Source: an uncultured Eubacteriales bacterium (GTDB lineage Bacteria > Bacillota > Clostridia > Oscillospirales > Oscillospiraceae). From it: a stretch of 64,000 nucleotides of DNA. Positions 17,749 through 26,676 of this stretch are shown here, piece after piece (positions within the stretch are counted from its first letter, which is position 1; each line of letters opens with the position of its first letter). The notes under the pieces are model-generated. The model saw nothing but the letters and a program-made list of their open reading frames with translations. It made no database searches and was not told where the DNA came from. The position numbers and the translations under genes were made by a program. The stretch lies in NCBI GenBank assembly GCA_900543625.1, contig UQSF01000007.1, positions 40,909 to 104,908 of the forward strand, in the 5' to 3' direction.

Positions 17749-18597
17749 TCACTCCGTGAAATGGATGTGGTTATTGATGTGATCCTGACAGAAGCAGTGG
17801 TAGCCCACGCAGCGGGAGCAATACCGAAACTCCAGCTCCGGGTGGTCCGCGTCCGTGCGGCCGCAGACGGCGCACTTGTAGTGATAGGGCTTGTTCGCCT
17901 GCTCGCGCCGGATACGCCGCGCCTCGCGCTTGAAGTTGACCGTTTTCTGCCGCTGGCGCACGTGCGACGGGCGGAAGAAGTCAAACAGCCAGTCGCCGCA
18001 GTAGACCAGATAGTTGAGCACCGCCACCACCGGCAGCAGGTTCAGCGGGAAGGACATCGTGATCACGCCGAACACGAACAGCGCCGCGTCCAGGTACGCC
18101 AGGTACTTCACCTTGATCGGGATGATGAAAAACAGCAGCACCTGCACATCCGGATAGAGCGTGGCAAAGGCAAAGAACATGGACAGGTTCAGGTACGTGG
18201 TCGAGACGACCACGTCGCGCCCGAGGATGGCCGAGAGCACCACACCGTAGATCGCCGTGAGCAGCATACCGCTCACGTAATAGATCGTGAATTTGCCGTT
18301 GCCCCACTCGCGCTCAAGACACGAGCCGATCCAGTAGTAGAAATACAGCATCAGCAGCAGCCAGATGGGACGTGATTCCGTCGGCACGAACACATAGGTG
18401 ATCAGCCGCCAGACCTGCCCGTGCAGGATACCCTGCGCCGAGCCGCTCAGAAGCGACACGATCTGTCCGGTTGTGTCCATCTGCGCCAGCAGCCAGACGG
18501 CTGCGTTGCCGATAACGATGATCAGCATCAGGTTCGGAATGCCGAAGCGCGGATGCGTATAGCAAAACCGGTCGATTTTGTTCATCAGTTTTCTCAT
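17749..18597 (-). CDS. catalytically dead rhomboid-like membrane protein with C-terminal zinc ribbon
   Basis: The 282-residue protein has the rhomboid entry pattern GQVWRLITYVFVP, then YYWIGSCLEREWGNGKF, and about six helices. In active rhomboids the next helix carries GxSG. Here the equivalent stretch is VVSTTYLNLSMF, so the serine nucleophile is missing, and the histidine of the dyad is not visible either. After the membrane part there is a basic linker and a zinc ribbon, CAVCGRT...YCSRC...CFCQDH. The start at 18597 follows GGAGG. It probably acts as a membrane scaffold or binding protein. The partner may be the racemase-like enzyme encoded 6 bases downstream. Confidence 0.75.
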   Translation of the reverse strand: MRKLMNKIDRFCYTHPRFGIPNLMLIIVIGNAAVWLLAQMDTTGQIVSLLSGSAQGILHGQVWRLITYVFVPTESRPIWLLLMLYFYYWIGSCLEREWGNGKFTIYYVSGMLLTAIYGVVLSAILGRDVVVSTTYLNLSMFFAFATLYPDVQVLLFFIIPIKVKYLAYLDAALFVFGVITMSFPLNLLPVVAVLNYLVYCGDWLFDFFRPSHVRQRQKTVNFKREARRIRREQANKPYHYKCAVCGRTDADHPELEFRYCSRCVGYHCFCQDHINNHIHFTE

Positions 18598-18706
18598 GGG
18601 GTTCCTCCGTAAAAACAACGTATGACCATGATACCTTCTTCCAGGCGCAAAGTCCATAAAAAAATATCCGGAATCGCAATTTGTGCTTTCTAAATGGCGC
18701 GGCGTG

Positions 18707-18715
18707 TGGTATGAT
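18707..18715 (+). promoter_or_regulatory. extended -10 promoter of rlmB
   Basis: TG-G-TATGAT forms an extended -10. No good -35 lies 17 bases upstream (TTTCTA), as is common for such promoters. Confidence 0.45.
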
Positions 18716-18753
18716 GATATCTGTATTATTATGTCGCAAGGTATGGTTATCAC

Positions 18754-19518
18754 ATGGAACAAATGCAAGAATTTGAAACAGAAGCGCGCAATGATCTGAT
18801 CGAAGGCCGCAACGCGGTCATCGAGGCCCTGCGCGCGGGCCGCACGATCGACAAGATCTTCATCGCCAAGGGCGACGTGGACAAAACACTCGGGCACATC
18901 GCCTCAAAAGCGCGCAGCGCCGGCATCGTCGTCACGGAGGCCGACCGCCGCAAGCTCGACGCCATGAGCCAGACACACGCACATCAGGGCGTGATCGCGC
19001 TGTGCGCCGTCAAGGAGTACAGCACGATCGAGGACATGCTCGCCGTTGCCGCCGAGCGCGGTGAGGCGCCGTTTCTCGTGCTGTGCGACGAGATCTCCGA
19101 CCCGCACAACCTCGGTGCGATCATCCGCACGGCCGAGTGCGTCGGCGCGCACGGCGTCATCATCCCGAAGCGCCGCAGCGCGGGACTGACCGCCATCGTG
19201 GACAAGGCGTCCGCGGGCGCGCTTGAGCACATGGCCATCGCACGGGTGCCGAATCTGGTCGCCGCGATCGAGACGCTCAAGAAAAACGGGCTCTGGATCT
19301 ACGGCACGGCCGCCGAGGGCTCAAACGAGCTGTGGAAGACGGATCTGACAGGCCCCGCCTGCATCGTCATCGGCTCGGAGGGCAGCGGCATCAGCCGGCT
19401 GGTGCGCGAAAAGTGTGATTTTCTCGTCAGCATCCCGCTGCACGGACAGATCTCCTCGCTCAATGCATCCGCTGCCGCAGCGGTGCTGCTCTATGAGGCG
19501 CTGCGCCAGCGCAGCTGA
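18754..19518 (+). CDS. rlmB: 23S rRNA (guanosine 2'-O)-methyltransferase, TrmH/RlmB family
   Basis: The 254-residue protein is a SPOUT-class methyltransferase with an N-terminal substrate-binding domain starting IEGRNAVIEALRAGR. The three SPOUT motifs are DPHNLGAIIRTAE near residue 117, IVIGSEGSGISR near residue 205 and ISSLNASAAAAVLLYE at the end, together forming the trefoil knot that binds S-adenosylmethionine. It should methylate a guanosine in 23S rRNA, most likely equivalent to G2251. Other TrmH paralogues look similar, so the exact site is inferred. Only 37 bases separate it from the next gene. Confidence 0.9.
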   Translation: MEQMQEFETEARNDLIEGRNAVIEALRAGRTIDKIFIAKGDVDKTLGHIASKARSAGIVVTEADRRKLDAMSQTHAHQGVIALCAVKEYSTIEDMLAVAAERGEAPFLVLCDEISDPHNLGAIIRTAECVGAHGVIIPKRRSAGLTAIVDKASAGALEHMAIARVPNLVAAIETLKKNGLWIYGTAAEGSNELWKTDLTGPACIVIGSEGSGISRLVREKCDFLVSIPLHGQISSLNASAAAAVLLYEALRQRS

Positions 19519-19555
19519 ACGTCCGTGCCCCTCACTATAAAAAGGAGTTGACCAT

Positions 19556-21973
19556 ATGGACGAATTTGATCGCTCGCCAGAGGACATTTCTTTTGATCTG
19601 AATGCGGAGGAATTCTCCCTGGAATCCATTCTGGACGAATATAAAGATTTTCAGACGGAAAAACCGGCGCCGCGTCCGCGCCCGGCTTACCGCAGCCGCC
19701 CCGTCACAGCGGAGATGATCGAGGAAGCGGAAGCGGCCGACGCCGAGACCGAGGACATCCTCATGTCCGCCGAGCTCGACAGTGCGCTGGACGATGCCGA
19801 AAGCACGCAGGCACAAACCGCACCCGTGCATGAGGATCACGACGTCAAGCGCTATCAGCCGAAGCGCCAGCGCGACCATGCGACCGCAGCCGAGATCGAA
19901 AAGTGGAACGAGACGAAGGCCGGCGCCAAGCGTCTGGCACAAAAAGGGCTCTCAGGGCTCAAGAGCTTCGCCTCCAAGCTCTCGGAGGTCGTGCCGGACG
20001 AGCCGGTCGAGCCTGAGGATGACCTGCCGGAGGAGGATGCATCCATCCCCGTCTCCGCCCCGCCGGATGTGCCGGAGGGCCTGTATGACGCTGAGCCCGA
20101 GCCGGAAGAGCCGACGCGTGTGTTTCAGGCCATCACCGAGGAAGGCGCGGAGAGCGGCGACGCTGCCTACGCCCGCGCGAGAAACTACGCGCGCGCCGAC
20201 GAGGATGACGCGCCCGCCCGCCGCAGCTTTCAGGACTCGGTGCTCAACCCGCTCATGGCGCGGCTGGCTGCCGTGGCCTACCGCGTGCGCGCGCACAACA
20301 ACGCCGTGCATGCCTCGGCTGACGCCGAGGAGGCGCTCGGCCCGGAGCCGAGTGCGGAGGACGCCGCAAAGTATTACGGCGGTCAGGTCAAATCCCTGCG
20401 CTTTCGCTGCCGCGCGGCCATGCTCGTGTGCATCCCGCTGATCTACATCTCGCTCGGTCTGCCGGTGTTCGGTGTGCTCAAAAGCAGCCCGACCGTCGCC
20501 GCGCTCGTGTGTCTGATGATGCAGCTGACCGTGATGCTCATCGGGCTGGACGTGATCACCAACGGCTTTTTCAACCTCGTGCGCCGCACGCCGGGACTGG
20601 AATCGCTCGTGTTTCTCAACTGTGTCTTTTCCGCGCTGGATGCGGTCGTGCTGGCCGTCACCGGTTCGGATGCCGTGGGTCTGCCGTTTTGCGCCGTGTC
20701 CGCGTTTTCCGTCGCCTGCTGCCTGTGGAGCGCGCTGAACACCTGCCGCGGCTTTAAGTACACGTTCCGCACGCTCGCCGTCGACAAAGACCCCTACACC
20801 GTCAGCGCAGACAGCGAGGTCGTCAAGGACAGCATCACCGTGCTCAAGTCCAAGCGCGACACGGCGGGCTTCATCCACCGCAGCGAGGAGGCCGGCCCGG
20901 CCGACACGATCTATGCCGGTCTCGCGCCGTATCTCATCGCCGCGTCCGTGATCCTCGGCCTGCTTGCCACGATCCTCTGCGGCAACTACGCCAACATCCT
21001 GCACGTGTTCGCCGCCGTTACCGCACCGTGTGCGCCGTTTGCGGCGCTGGTCGCGTTCGCCGTCCCGTTCCGGACGGCCGCGCGCAAGCTCGCCCAGACC
21101 GGCAGCGCCATCGCCGGCTGGAACGGTGCGAGCGATATCGGCCGCAGCAAGCACCTGATCGTGACGGATAAGGATCTGTTCACCGCGCGCAACATCTCGA
21201 TCGAGGACATCCGCATTCTCGACGGTGCGTTCCCGGACAAGGTCATCTCCTACACCGGCAGCGTGATCGTCGCCTCCGGCAGCTGCCTCGCCTCCGTGTT
21301 CACCGATCTCATGCAGCGCAACAACTGCGCGCTCATGCCGGTCGACTCGTTCACCTGCAACGAGAGCGGCGGCCTGACGGCACTGGTCAACGGCGAGGAA
21401 GTGCTCGTCGGCAGCAGCGCCTTCATGAATCTCAAGGGCGTGCATCTGCCGCAGCAGCTCAACGTCAAAAACGCCGTATTCGCGTCCATCAATGGGCTGT
21501 TCGTCGCAAGCTTCAAGATCAAGTACGTGCCGGTGCAGTCGGTGCAGAACGCACTCTTCGGCCTGCTGCGCACGCGCATCGCGCCGATCTTCGCCGTGCG
21601 TGACTTCAACATCACGCCGCTGATGCTCAGCCAGAAGTTCAAGATGTCCACCGACGGCTTTGACTTCCCGGCGTACTCCAAGCGCTACGCCATGTCGGCC
21701 GCCGAGCCCTCGGACTACACGCAGACCGCGGGCATCGTGGCGCGCGACGGCCTCGGTCCGCTCGTCGGCGTCGCCGGAACCGGCCGACAGCTCTTTCAGG
21801 CGGTGCGCATCTGCGTCATCCTTGCCCTGCTGTGCACGGTCGTCGGCGTCATACTGATGTTTGCCCTGTGCGCCATCGGCGCGTTCGATTCCGCCACAGT
21901 CGGCAACCTCTTCGTGTATATGGGCCTGTGGCTCGTTCCTGTCATATTGCTGAATTTCGGCCTGAAACGCTGA
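19556..21973 (+). CDS. P-type-ATPase-like membrane protein lacking the phosphorylation motif
   Basis: The 805-residue protein starts with about 280 acidic, Pro/Glu-rich disordered residues. Four helices follow (about 286-390), then a helical pair near 455-505. Next comes a soluble domain whose start, RTAARKLAQTGSAIAGW...DIGRS, mirrors the entry to the P domain of heavy-metal P-type ATPases. Where those have DKTGTLT it reads VTDKDLFTARN (about residue 536), so the phosphorylatable Asp context is lost. A later stretch, NGEEVLVGSSAFM, resembles the nucleotide-domain GxxxxVGN region, and two helices close the protein. It is probably a non-pumping relative with a regulatory role. The gene follows rlmB with its own AGGAG and is likely co-transcribed. 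Confidence 0.7.
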   Translation: MDEFDRSPEDISFDLNAEEFSLESILDEYKDFQTEKPAPRPRPAYRSRPVTAEMIEEAEAADAETEDILMSAELDSALDDAESTQAQTAPVHEDHDVKRYQPKRQRDHATAAEIEKWNETKAGAKRLAQKGLSGLKSFASKLSEVVPDEPVEPEDDLPEEDASIPVSAPPDVPEGLYDAEPEPEEPTRVFQAITEEGAESGDAAYARARNYARADEDDAPARRSFQDSVLNPLMARLAAVAYRVRAHNNAVHASADAEEALGPEPSAEDAAKYYGGQVKSLRFRCRAAMLVCIPLIYISLGLPVFGVLKSSPTVAALVCLMMQLTVMLIGLDVITNGFFNLVRRTPGLESLVFLNCVFSALDAVVLAVTGSDAVGLPFCAVSAFSVACCLWSALNTCRGFKYTFRTLAVDKDPYTVSADSEVVKDSITVLKSKRDTAGFIHRSEEAGPADTIYAGLAPYLIAASVILGLLATILCGNYANILHVFAAVTAPCAPFAALVAFAVPFRTAARKLAQTGSAIAGWNGASDIGRSKHLIVTDKDLFTARNISIEDIRILDGAFPDKVISYTGSVIVASGSCLASVFTDLMQRNNCALMPVDSFTCNESGGLTALVNGEEVLVGSSAFMNLKGVHLPQQLNVKNAVFASINGLFVASFKIKYVPVQSVQNALFGLLRTRIAPIFAVRDFNITPLMLSQKFKMSTDGFDFPAYSKRYAMSAAEPSDYTQTAGIVARDGLGPLVGVAGTGRQLFQAVRICVILALLCTVVGVILMFALCAIGAFDSATVGNLFVYMGLWLVPVILLNFGLKR

Positions 21974-21989
21974 GTTTTCATATTTATGA

Positions 21990-22018
21990 TTGCCAAGAGT
22001 TTCGAAATCGTGTATACT
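21990..22018 (+). promoter_or_regulatory. SigA promoter of the EF-G-like gene
   Basis: TTGCCA, 17 bases, TATACT. A GGAGAG site lies before the ATG at 22100. Confidence 0.75.
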
Positions 22019-22099
22019 TTTATAGTCATGTGTTAAATACAGCACGTGGCTTCCGGAGTTGGAATTTCCGATAGTTAATATAGAAGGAGAGTACACTAC

Positions 22100-24145
22100 A
22101 TGAGCTACGAAACCAAGAACATCCGTAACGTGTGCCTGCTCGGACATGGCGGCAGCGGCAAGACCACGCTCGCCGAGAGCATGCTGTACCTGACCGGTGC
22201 GATCGACCGTCAGGGCAAAACTGCCGACGGCAACACCGTCTGTGACTACGATCCCGAGGAGATCAAGCGCAAAATCACGATCTCGACCAGCATCGCGCCG
22301 GTCAACTTCGGCGGCTGCAAGATCAACATCCTCGATTGCCCGGGCTTTTTTGACTTTGCGGGTGACGCTCGCTGCGCCATGCGCGCGGCTGAGGCCGGCA
22401 TGATCTTCTGCACCGCGAAAGACGGCATCGCCGTCGGCGCGGAGCGCTGCTGGAAATACCTCAAGAGCGAGAACATCCCCTGCCTGTTCTACATCTCCAA
22501 GACCGACGAGGATCACGGCGATTTTGCCGGTGTCCTCTCCGCCCTGCAGGACAAGTACGGCAGCGCCGTCTGCGCGGTCACCGCGCCGATGAGCGACGGA
22601 ACGGGCGTCATCGACCTCGTGCACAACGTCGCCTATCAGACCAAGGGCAACAAGACCGAGAAGATCGCCGTTCCCGCCGCCGACGCCGACATGGTCGAGT
22701 CGCTGCGCGAGACGCTCTTTGAGGCGGCCGCCGGCGCTGATGAGGCGCTCATGGAGAAATATTTCGAGGACATGATGCTCTCTGAGGAGGACACCGTCAA
22801 GGGTCTTCGTCTGGGTCTGAAGGACCGCACCGTGTTCCCCGTGCTCTGCGGCGCTGCCGGCAGCGGCATCGGCACCGAGAGCGTGCTGCGGGCGATCGTC
22901 GATTACGTGCCCAGCCCGGCCGACATCGGTGAGGTCGCCACGGCAGACGGCGGCAAGCTCGCCGTCAACCCGAACGGCCCTGTGTGCGCGTTCGTGTTCA
23001 AGACCATTTCCGACCAGTTCGGCAAGTACTCCTTCATCAAGGTGCTGTCCGGCAAGGTCGTGTCCGATCTGTCTCTGCGCAACATGCGCACGAGCAGCAC
23101 CGATAAGCTCGGCCGTATGTACACCATGTGCGGCAAGAAGAGCACTGAGGTCAAGGAAGCCTGCTGCGGCGACATCGTTGCCATCGGCAAGATGGAGTGG
23201 AAGACCGGCGACACCGTCTGCGACCCGAAAAACGAGGTCGAGCTGCCCGCCATCAAGCTGGCTGAGCCCTGCTACTCCATGGCCATCAGCCCCAAGACCA
23301 AGGGACAGGACGATAAGGTCGCGTCCGGCCTCGCCCGCCTGAACGAGGAGGACATCTCCTTCACGCTCGTCAACAACGCCGAGACCCACCAGATGGTCAT
23401 CTCCGGCGCGGGCGACATTCAGGTCGACGTGCTGTGCGCCAAGCTCAAGAGCCGCTTCGGCGTCGAGACCGAGCTCAAGCCGGCGCGCGTCGCTTACCGT
23501 GAAAAGATCAAGGCCAAGGTCGAAGCACACGGCCGCCACAAAAAGCAGTCCGGCGGCAGCGGCCAGTTCGGTGACGTCTGGATCCGCTTCGAGCCGCAGG
23601 ATGAGTCCGATGACATGATCTTCGCCGAAGAGGTCTTCGGCGGCAGCGTGCCGAAAAACTTCTTCCCGTCCGTTGAAAAAGGTCTGCGCAACGCCGTGCA
23701 GAAGGGCGTGCTCGCCGGTTACCCGCTCGTCGGCCTGAAGGCTGTGCTGTACGACGGCTCCTACCACCCGGTCGACTCCAACGATATGGCGTTCCAGACG
23801 GCTGCCCGCCTCGCCTATCAGGACGGCATCCCGAAGGCGAAACCGACCATCCTCGAGCCGATCGGCCTGCTGAAGGTCACCATCCCGGACGCCAACCTTG
23901 GCGACATCATGTCCGATATCTCCTCCAAGCGCCGCGGCACCGTGCTCGGCATGACGGCGGAGGACGGCATGCAGACCGTCGAGGCGGAAGTCCCGATGGC
24001 GGAGATGGGCTCCTACACGATCGATCTGCGCTCCATGACGCAGGGACGCGGCTCGTTCTCGTGCAAGTTCATTCGCTACGAGGAAGCGCCCGGCAACGTC
24101 CAGCAGAAGGTCATCGAGGAAGCAAAGAAAGAACAGGAAGCGTAA
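22100..24145 (+). CDS. elongation factor G-like GTPase (EF-G paralogue)
   Basis: This 681-residue protein has the full EF-G domain order. The G domain carries P-loop GHGGSGKTTL, DCPGFFDF as G3 and the G4-type SKTDED. Domains II to V end with the typical GxGxFxCxFxxYEEAP. Canonical EF-G has AHIDAGKTT and NKxD, so this belongs to the EF-G2-like group, which often lacks translocase activity and is proposed to have ribosome-related or regulatory roles. The codon choice is strongly biased (GGC, CTG, AAG), which suggests high expression. It has its own promoter and terminator. Confidence 0.9.
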   Translation: MSYETKNIRNVCLLGHGGSGKTTLAESMLYLTGAIDRQGKTADGNTVCDYDPEEIKRKITISTSIAPVNFGGCKINILDCPGFFDFAGDARCAMRAAEAGMIFCTAKDGIAVGAERCWKYLKSENIPCLFYISKTDEDHGDFAGVLSALQDKYGSAVCAVTAPMSDGTGVIDLVHNVAYQTKGNKTEKIAVPAADADMVESLRETLFEAAAGADEALMEKYFEDMMLSEEDTVKGLRLGLKDRTVFPVLCGAAGSGIGTESVLRAIVDYVPSPADIGEVATADGGKLAVNPNGPVCAFVFKTISDQFGKYSFIKVLSGKVVSDLSLRNMRTSSTDKLGRMYTMCGKKSTEVKEACCGDIVAIGKMEWKTGDTVCDPKNEVELPAIKLAEPCYSMAISPKTKGQDDKVASGLARLNEEDISFTLVNNAETHQMVISGAGDIQVDVLCAKLKSRFGVETELKPARVAYREKIKAKVEAHGRHKKQSGGSGQFGDVWIRFEPQDESDDMIFAEEVFGGSVPKNFFPSVEKGLRNAVQKGVLAGYPLVGLKAVLYDGSYHPVDSNDMAFQTAARLAYQDGIPKAKPTILEPIGLLKVTIPDANLGDIMSDISSKRRGTVLGMTAEDGMQTVEAEVPMAEMGSYTIDLRSMTQGRGSFSCKFIRYEEAPGNVQQKVIEEAKKEQEA

Positions 24146-24155
24146 CTGCAACTGC

Positions 24156-24184
24156 AAAAGAAGCCCTTTCCCGGGCTTCTTTTG
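24156..24184 (+). terminator. terminator of the EF-G-like gene
   Basis: AAAAGAAGCCC/GGGCTTCTTTT with a short loop. Confidence 0.85.
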
Positions 24185-24208
24185 TCTATCCGGAAGCGAG
24201 GGATCCCA

Positions 24209-25027
24209 ATGAAAAACACGAACAAAAACATGCTCTACACCTTCTGGTCGGGCGCGATCCTGCTGTGTCTGGCGCTGGTCGCCGTCGTGCTGGTGTTCAC
24301 CAACGCCGTCGGCAACACACACGCCTCCAAGCCGCAGAACGACCCCGCCGCCGCCGTCACACCGACGCCGACGCCGCAGGTCAATCCGATCACGCCGATC
24401 CAGTCGTCCGCCGCGCTCGCGCAGACGGAGGACAAGGGCAGCACCTACGTCGACCAGATCTATTTTCTGGGCGACAAATCGCTGAAGGTGCTCCAGACGG
24501 AGTCGATGCTCACCGGCAAGGACGCCAAAAAACAGGTCTGGATGCCGGACACCGGCTCTCTGCCCGCCTCGTCGCTCGACACGGCAAAATACAAATCCCC
24601 CGTGACCGGCAACAACGTGCCCGCAGACGAGATCTGTGAGGTCAACAAGCCCGCGTATCTCGTCATCTGTCCGAGTGCGGACAACATCTCCATGACGAAC
24701 GAGGAGCAGATCAAATCGGTCTACACCACGCTCATCAACGCCGTCAAGGCCAAAAGCCCGAACACGAAGATCATCTGCTGCTCGCTGACGCCGATCGCGT
24801 CCAACTATCAGTACGAGGACATCACCAACGAGCTCGTCCAGAAGGTCAACGGCTGGATCGCCGCCGCAGCGGAGAGCACCGGCGCGAAGTATCTTGACAT
24901 GGCAAGCGGTCTGGTCGCCGACGACGGCTTCCTGCCGCAGAGCTATCAGGACGGCGACGGCATGCACCTCAACGCCGAGGGCATGAAGGCATGGCTGACG
25001 TATCTGCGCACGCACGCCTACCCGTAA
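24209..25027 (+). CDS. membrane-anchored SGNH-hydrolase-like protein, degenerate active site
   Basis: The 272-residue protein has one N-terminal membrane helix and a VTPTPTPQ linker, followed by an extracellular alpha/beta domain. The last block, DGDGMHLNAEGMKAW, carries the Asp and His of the SGNH catalytic set. Block I reads FLGDKSLK instead of GDSxxxG, and the GxND block is replaced by CPSADN, so the serine nucleophile and oxyanion residues are doubtful. The ATG at 24209 follows GAGGG. The gene at 42.7 kb encodes the same architecture with all catalytic blocks intact. This one may bind rather than hydrolyse cell-wall or lipid esters. Confidence 0.72.
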   Translation: MKNTNKNMLYTFWSGAILLCLALVAVVLVFTNAVGNTHASKPQNDPAAAVTPTPTPQVNPITPIQSSAALAQTEDKGSTYVDQIYFLGDKSLKVLQTESMLTGKDAKKQVWMPDTGSLPASSLDTAKYKSPVTGNNVPADEICEVNKPAYLVICPSADNISMTNEEQIKSVYTTLINAVKAKSPNTKIICCSLTPIASNYQYEDITNELVQKVNGWIAAAAESTGAKYLDMASGLVADDGFLPQSYQDGDGMHLNAEGMKAWLTYLRTHAYP

Positions 25028-25040
25028 CCGATGCATAGAA

Positions 25041-25300
25041 AGATCCCGGAGCGACTGCTCCGGGATTTTCCGATATCAAAAAAGCCTCGCAGAGTTTCGC
25101 CGCCGCAGCGGCGAAAAAAAGTCCAATCATTTTCTCCGGCGACATGCGCGGCGGGGAAAATACTTCTCAGGCTGCAAGTGTGGAATTTGTGCGCCGGCGG
25201 CGCACAAATTATGCGCGCAGCAGACTGCAGGCCTTTTTGTCGGAAAACAAGATGTTTTCCGACAGCCAAAAGATCCCGGAGCGACTGCTCCGGGATCTTT
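25041..25300. repeat. hairpin cluster with a duplicated terminator
   Basis: The terminator hairpin AGATCCCGGAGCGACTGCTC followed by CGGGAT occurs at 25041-25066 and again, identical over 26 bases, at 25271-25296. Between them are three more perfect hairpins. They are TTTCGCCGC/GCGGCGAAA (25095-25116), AATTTGTGCGCC/GGCGCACAAATT (25184-25210) and GTCGGAAAACA/TGTTTTCCGAC (25239-25263). No reading frame fits the 282-base gap. The outer copies serve as terminators for the two convergent genes. The inner part may be a small repeat element. Confidence 0.7.
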
Positions 25301-25309
25301 TATGCTCTG

Positions 25310-26614
25310 TCAGCGGATGATTGCCTTGATGAACGGCGCTGCCGGGGGCGCATCCGGGGTGATCGTGTAGCCCGCAGTGAGCTCCGCGACCGCCTTGCGC
25401 GCAGCCGGCTCGTCGGCGGCGTGGATCGTCGCGAGCGACTCCCCTGCCGCGACCGGCTCGTCCACCTTCTTGTGCAGGACGATGCCGACGCCGTAGTCAA
25501 TGGTGCTGTCCTTCGTCGCGCGGCCGCCGCCGAGACGCATGGACACGAGGCCCACGTCCGTGGCCGCGATGTGGCGCACATAGCCGCTCGCAGGCGACGG
25601 CACTTCCATCTGCACCGGCGCCGCCGGCAGGAGCGCCGGGTCATAGATCGCCGCCGGATCGCCGTCCTGCGCCGCAACGAACTCGGCCAGCTTTTTCAGC
25701 GCCGAACCGTCCGCGATCGTCTGCTCGAGCATGGCGCGCGCCGCAGCATCGTCGGCCGCAAGCCCCGCCTGCGTGAGGATGCACGCGCCGAGCGTCAGGC
25801 ACAGCTCCAGCAGCTCGCTCTTATACTCGCCGCGCAGCGTCGCAATGGCCTCCTTGACCTCGAGCGCGTTGCCGACGGCATGACCGAGCGGCTCGTCCAT
25901 GTCCGTGATGACGGCGACCGTCTTGCGGCCGGCCATCTTGCCGATCTCGACCATCTCGGTCGCAAGCTCGCGCGCATCATCCAGCGTCTTCATAAATGAG
26001 CCGTCGCCGCACTTGACGTCCAGCACGATGACGTCCGCACCGGCAGCCAGTTTCTTGGACATGATGCTGCTGACTATGAGCGGGATGCTCGGCACGGTGC
26101 CGGTCACGTCGCGCAGGGCGTAGAGTTTTTTATCGGCGGGGTCAAGGTTCGCCGTCTGTCCGGCGATGACCATGCCGACACGGTCGACATTCTCCAGGAA
26201 CCGTTCCATGGGGAGGTTGATGTTGAAGCCCGGAATGCTCTCAAGCTTATCGAGCGTGCCGCCCGTGTGGCCGAGGCCGCGGCCGGACATCTTCGCCATC
26301 TTCACGCCGAGGCTCGCCACCATCGGTACGAGCACGAGCGAGGTCTTGTCGCCCACGCCGCCGGTCGAGTGCTTATCCGCCTTCACTCCGGATACGCCCG
26401 AGAGATCCAGTGTCTCGCCGCTGTGCATCATGGCCATGGTCAGATCCAGCGTCTCGCGCCGATCCATGCCGCGAAAATAGATGGCCATCAGCATGGCAGA
26501 CATCTGATAATCCGGGATCTCGCCGCGGGTATAGCCGTCAACCACGTAACGGATCTCCTCCGTCGTGAGAGCCTGCCCGTCGCGTTTTTTCACGATCAGA
26601 TCGCTCATTCTCAT
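25310..26614 (-). CDS. pyrimidine-nucleoside (thymidine) phosphorylase
   Basis: The 434-residue enzyme cleaves thymidine and uridine-type nucleosides with phosphate to give the base and (deoxy)ribose 1-phosphate. The phosphate site KHSTGGVGDKTSL near residue 82 and the signature SGRGLGHTGGTLDKLESIPG near residue 110 are intact, and the C-terminal alpha/beta domain is complete. The length fits the homodimeric Pdp/DeoA family. The ATG at 26614 has AGGAG 9 bases upstream. A second ATG two codons later is possible. It stands alone and would feed pyrimidine salvage, together with the uracil importer at 10 kb. Confidence 0.94.
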   Translation of the reverse strand: MRMSDLIVKKRDGQALTTEEIRYVVDGYTRGEIPDYQMSAMLMAIYFRGMDRRETLDLTMAMMHSGETLDLSGVSGVKADKHSTGGVGDKTSLVLVPMVASLGVKMAKMSGRGLGHTGGTLDKLESIPGFNINLPMERFLENVDRVGMVIAGQTANLDPADKKLYALRDVTGTVPSIPLIVSSIMSKKLAAGADVIVLDVKCGDGSFMKTLDDARELATEMVEIGKMAGRKTVAVITDMDEPLGHAVGNALEVKEAIATLRGEYKSELLELCLTLGACILTQAGLAADDAAARAMLEQTIADGSALKKLAEFVAAQDGDPAAIYDPALLPAAPVQMEVPSPASGYVRHIAATDVGLVSMRLGGGRATKDSTIDYGVGIVLHKKVDEPVAAGESLATIHAADEPAARKAVAELTAGYTITPDAPPAAPFIKAIIR

Positions 26615-26676
26615 CGCAATGTGCTCCTTTGCATTTCTTTGCCACGAGTATAGCACGGTGGCGGCGGAATTGCAAT

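Noticed and set aside
19952..25036. A 1694-codon open frame on the minus strand across the pseudo-P-type ATPase, EF-G-like and SGNH genes.
   Set aside because: It is the antisense mirror of GC-rich, codon-biased genes. Its composition (Arg, His, Asp, Val rich) is not protein-like and it lacks a ribosome binding site.
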